64,000 nucleotides of DNA from NCBI GenBank assembly GCA_023525715.1, contig CM042010.1:159045407-159109406 (forward strand). The letters run 5' to 3'. The DNA comes from Cichorium intybus (Eukaryota; Streptophyta; Magnoliopsida; Asterales; Asteraceae). Under the pieces are notes generated by a model. It had not been told where the DNA came from. It did no database searches and worked only from the letters and a program-made list of their open reading frames with translations. A program made the translations under genes and the position numbers. Shown one piece after another: positions 60,869 to 64,000 of the stretch; within the stretch, counting starts at the first letter, position 1; each line of letters starts with the position of its first letter.

Positions 60869-61034
60869 ACTTGGATGAAATGTTGCGAAAGTTAGGATTT
60901 GGTGGGAATTTTTTTTGGGGGATGGGTTTTCAAGGTAGCTTAGTTCTTTTATGACTTCCATTCTTATTAATGGGTCGCATACTTCAATTTTCCACTGCAA
61001 TTTGTTTTTGTTATTATGATTAAATCCCTTTAAG

Positions 61035-61300
61035 ACTACTTAAGAAAGAGGTGAAGAAGAAGTTTGGTAAAGAGGTTAGTATGAGCCAATGTAGGAGAGA
61101 AAAGAAGCATCATTTATCTTTTATTGAAAGAACCATTGTTGAACATTATGCAAAGCTTTGGTTATATGGGTAGGAGATTAGAAGATCTAATGTAGGGTTA
61201 ACTGTTAAATTGGATGCTAACTACATGCCAAATGGGAAGAATTATTTCAGCGAGTTTTATGTTTGTTTTGAGGGACTTAAACAACGTCGGAGAACTTGGT
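61035..61300 (+). pseudogene. MULE (Mutator) transposase N-terminal remnant
   Basis: Reads KKEVKKKFGKEVSMSQCRRE, then HYAKLWLYG, a stop, then EIRRSNVGLTVKLDANYMPN and FSEFYVCFEGLK. This matches the conserved region of plant MuDR-like transposases just before the catalytic domain (family text: VSVSQCRRAK, EHYKKLWDYG, LRTNPGSTVK, FYVCFKALKDGW). The rest is missing. It abuts the LINE remnant, probably through an old rearrangement. Confidence 0.7.
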
Positions 61301-61620
61301 GTAGAAGAATCATGAACTTAGAACACTGGTACATTGCCATTTTCTTCAGGGAACATTGGTACAACGCCATCTTCTTCTTCATGTTAGCCATTTCCTCTTG
61401 CATTCAATGGAAATCTTCCATTTCATCTTGCATCTTCACGATCTCAACTTTCCTTAGGTTATGTTCACTAAGTCTATTTTGTAGATTCTCCTTCATCTTC
61501 GTAATCTCTTATTGGACTTCCATCTTACAAGTCACAGGTGCAACCGGAGGATGGGAGGACTTCGTCGACATAGAAGCGAAGAGAATTCTTGAGCTTTGTC
61601 CAGAACGAACTATCTTGAAC
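61301..61620 (-). other. Possible fragment of a plant transposase coiled coil
   Basis: On the minus strand the sequence reads KMKENLQNRLSEHN and KVEIVKMQDEMEDF, a Met/Glu/Lys-rich coiled coil like the C-terminal part of plant En/Spm or Ptta transposases. The same DNA has a 140-codon open frame on the plus strand, which I regard as a shadow because it shows no family and is rich in Phe/Ser/Ile. Confidence 0.35.
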
Positions 61621-62820
61621 AATATTAAATAGTCTATGATTTATTTTTTTCGAGTTTATCCTATGAAGGGAACGATTTTCTTATCTTCATTCAAATAGGG
61701 GATTCAGATGGGACCAGCTACCAAGTGGGTAAGTTTGGGGGCCAAGCTTGTAACTATTTCATGCCTTGTCATTGAGATGTTGCCGATCATTGTAAACTTT
61801 ATTTCATATATTAAGGTATCCTTAAAGTCGATCATTGTAAACTTTATTTCCTTAAAAGGCAAGAAAAAAAACTTGAATGACCACTTAAAACAGAAATTGA
61901 AAGATTATTAAGCTACAATGTCATTTTGAATTGTTTTAAACTTAGGTCGTGGTTTTATGCAAATACTGTTAATTCCATACAATTTATAATACCATTCGTT
62001 ATGATGTTTGTCTATTTTTTTAATTTCGATTTTTATTGACTTTGTTCTAATAAATATAATCTTTACAACGATACAAAATTAGTAAAATTATTTAATCATC
62101 AAATAAACATTTAAATCATATCAACTAAAAACAAAGCAAAAGGGGCTTTATATATTAAAAATAAAAATACATTTTATTGTTTTTCCAAATAATATTTTGT
62201 TATTTTACATAATAATACTAACGATGCTGCGGAAGCCCGGTATATTGAAAAACGCAGCTCGACAAAGACAAATTACGTAAGGGACGGAAAATGTAACTTT
62301 AAAATATAATAAGGGACCAGAATCGTAACTTACGAAATACCTATAATATAATTTTATATTAAATAGGGTGAAAACAATTAATTTGAAATTAGTTGAGGGG
62401 AAAAAACGTAAATATGAAAGTTTGCTATAAGAAGAATCAAAATTGCTATTTTCAAATAAAAGCTTATTTGAATTTTGTATCAAATGCTTTAACAATTATA
62501 CTATAATCTTGATTTAGTAGTTTTGGTTTTGAGAATAGCAAAACCAAAGGAATAGTGAATTCTATGAGACAAATTAAGTTGCAAATTAATATATATATAA
62601 TTTATTTATTATTCGGTTCTCTTTTTTTTTTTTCTGTTTATTTTTTTATATAAACAAAAGGTCATTTATGTAAACTCAAAGAAACTTTTGGCAATTCTCT
62701 CCTACTTAGAACCTACCGTTTGCTTTTTAGACCACACCACAGGGCCAATTCGTAATACACCTACGCAATTCTATATTTTATGCATTCCATCTCAGTCACC
62801 TACCGTATTGTTTAAACCAC
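61621..62820. other. Intergenic DNA upstream of UXS
   Basis: AT-rich, without recognised exons. Distal promoter elements of the UXS gene may lie here but none can be named. Confidence 0.45.
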
Positions 62821-62943
62821 CGCCACCAGACCATATTCTCCATATATACCGCCCTCCACAATCCACATCCCCTCCACTACAGACTCTCTCTCTCTCTCTA
62901 CCGATACATATAGAGAGAGAATCACATAGAGAAACGACAGAAG
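62821..62943 (+). promoter_or_regulatory. Core promoter and CT-rich 5' UTR of UXS
   Basis: A TATA-like CATATATACC at about 62840 is followed by a CT-rich stretch (TCTCTCTCTCTCT, about 62885-62898) and a GA-rich stretch, an arrangement common around plant transcription starts. The start is probably near 62870. Confidence 0.5.
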
Positions 62944-63956
62944 ATGGGATCTGAGTTGACATACAGGGGGCACGAACCCCAACGCACGTCGGATTCTTAC
63001 TCGGCGAAGCCCAACAAGCCATGGCTTGCCGTCACTCGCCTTGTTCGTTACATGCTCCGGGAACAACGTCTTTTGTTCGTCCTCGTCGGCATTGCCATCG
63101 CTACCTCCGTCTTCGCGCTCCTTCCTTCCTCCAACAACACCTCCACCGGCCGCATGACCGATGCCTACTCCATCTCTGAATCGGTCCACATGATGAACCC
63201 ACGACGATCCGTTTATCCTGCTGGACTCGACTCGTTCAATATGGGCGGGAAGATTCCGTTAGGGTTGAAAAGGAAGGGGTTAAGGATTGTGGTGACCGGC
63301 GGTGCAGGTTTCGTTGGAAGCCATCTCGTTGATCGGCTGATTGCCAGGGGAGATAGCGTGATTGTTGTTGATAATTTCTTCACCGGGAATAAGGATAACG
63401 TGATGCATCATTTTGGAAACCCGAGATTTGAACTTATTCGACACGATGTTGTTGAGCCGTTACTACTTGAAGTCGATCAGATCTATCACCTTGCTTGCCC
63501 TGCTTCCCCTGTTCATTACAAATACAATCCCGTCAAGACAATCATATCCTTAATTACTCTCATTAACTTCAAGCATCCAATTTTGATTACTACTAATTTT
63601 CTGTTTGTGAATCCTTATTTGCAGTTTTGCTTCTCATTTCATCAAAAGTTAGCTTCAATCATTTATATTTGAATATTACTAATTTTCTGTTTGTGAGTCC
63701 GAAATCGCAAATTTGATCCTCATTTCATCACAATTTAACTCCATCCATCCATGCCTGATTACTACAAATGTTCCGTTTGTTAATCCTTAATTCCAATTTC
63801 GTTCTCACAAAACGAATGTAGTTGGGACATTGAACATGCTAGGGTTGGCAAAGAGGGTTGGAGCGCGCTTCTTGCTAACAAGCACCAGTGAGGTATACGG
63901 TGATCCTCTTCAACATCCTCAAGTGGAAACCTACTGGGGCAACGTCAATCCTATCG
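62944..63956 (+). CDS. UXS: UDP-glucuronate decarboxylase (UXS), membrane-anchored type, 5' part
   Basis: Converts UDP-glucuronate to UDP-xylose with bound NAD, supplying xylan, xyloglucan and pectin synthesis. Exon 1 (62944-63543, 200 residues): basic N-terminal tail, one membrane segment (about 43-60, LLFVLVGIAIATSVFALL), a stem, then the extended-SDR Rossmann fold with TGGAGFVGS (118-126), VVDNFFTG, and HLACPASPVHYKYNP. The anchor implies a Golgi type II protein. Exon 2 (63809-63956) continues TNVVGTLNMLGLAKRVGA and TSTSEVYGDPLQHPQ and ends in phase 1 at GTGAGT. The catalytic Tyr-x-x-x-Lys would lie beyond the window. Intron 1 is an AT-AC intron. The ATG is the first in a GC-richer leader and gives the family's usual N-terminus. 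UXS isoform not assigned. Confidence 0.93.
63544..63808 (+). other. U12-type AT-AC intron in UXS
   Basis: 265 bp. The donor is ATATCCTTAA, the U12 consensus; a branch-site-like ATCCTTAAT (63783-63791) lies about 18 bases before the acceptor; and the intron ends TTCTCAC. Only AT-AC boundaries join VKTI to KTNVVG as in the UXS family. A GT-AG alternative that keeps the frame was not found. Confidence 0.85.
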
Positions 63957-64000
63957 GTGAGTTCTTTATTTTCTTTCTGTCGCCGTAAATCCGGCGACAC

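Larger units (their letters stand above)
56190..61010 (+). pseudogene. LINE (non-LTR retrotransposon) reverse transcriptase remnant, split by LTR insertions
   Basis: Pieces of a plant L1-like ORF2 in order: 56230-56640 (LEDLERNKHTRSISK, then a shifted frame with RWGTKDDEN, the region before the RT); 56740-56950 (EIKQAVWDYSNDKAIGSNGF and IPKGSNPPFITLLPNV, RT motifs; family text WDCGNDKAPGPDGF and IPKGCN); 57825-58093 (IGCQYKIYGKLLTNWL, KGFQI, NFQFGFRESV); and 60874-61010 (LDEMLRKLGFGGNFFWGMGF). Stops and frameshifts are frequent. It is interrupted by a putative LTR at about 56960-57824 and by a solo Gypsy LTR at 58099-60868. Confidence 0.75.

Noticed and set aside
61210..61632. 140-codon plus-strand open frame
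   Set aside because: Only its first part matches MULE transposase; the rest looks like the antisense of a transposase coiled coil, not a protein.
62812..63189. 125-codon minus-strand open frame
   Set aside because: Antisense shadow of UXS exon 1 and its CT-rich leader.

Overview
The window is nuclear DNA from a flowering plant, most likely a eudicot. It is AT-rich, its genes are split by many introns, and transposons of nearly every plant class fill the space between them. I cannot name the species from sequence alone. All comparisons were made by eye; no database was consulted.

Three host genes look real. (1) On the minus strand at 5.8-9.5 kb is an SR34-type serine/arginine-rich splicing factor. 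I could rebuild twelve coding exons (about 280 residues) plus a 5' UTR exon; one intron has a GC donor. (2) On the plus strand at 35.1-44.3 kb is a DEAH-type (DEVH) RNA helicase with two CCCH zinc fingers, similar to Arabidopsis C3H31. Thirteen exons join in frame to about 1015 residues, and three introns carry transposon insertions. (3) On the plus strand from 62.9 kb to the window end is the 5' part of a membrane-anchored UDP-glucuronate decarboxylase (UXS). Its first coding intron is a U12-type AT-AC intron. The three genes have no obvious functional link.

Layout. 0-1.1 kb: a possible exon end and a degraded Helitron-like end. 1.1-5.0 kb: a Helitron that carries intron-containing fragments of a listerin-like and a GDAP2-like macrodomain gene; the macrodomain fragment is split by a tandem TRIM (three LTRs, two internal segments, GTTAA target duplication). 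5-9.5 kb: the SR34-like gene. 9.6-11.7 kb: a second Helitron 3' end preceded by RPL5 and kinesin-14 fragments. 11.7-13.6 kb: small inverted-repeat elements. 13.6-34.8 kb: a three-level nest. A PIF/Harbinger transposon (TAA duplication) is interrupted by a Gypsy element (TATGT duplication), which is itself interrupted by a second, nearly intact Gypsy element (TGTAT duplication). The whole block ends about 330 bp before the helicase start codon.

44.3-62.9 kb is a transposon graveyard: decayed Copia gag pieces, an inverted pair of Copia LTRs, an hAT MITE, several MULE-like foldback elements with exact target duplications, a recent 350 bp tandem duplication, a long AT microsatellite, a LINE split by a 2.77 kb solo Gypsy LTR, and a MULE transposase remnant. 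The strongest biological points are the middle Gypsy element, whose LTRs are nearly identical although its coding region is wrecked (a passenger mobilised in trans), the multi-gene capture by Helitrons, the tandem TRIM, and the AT-AC intron in UXS.
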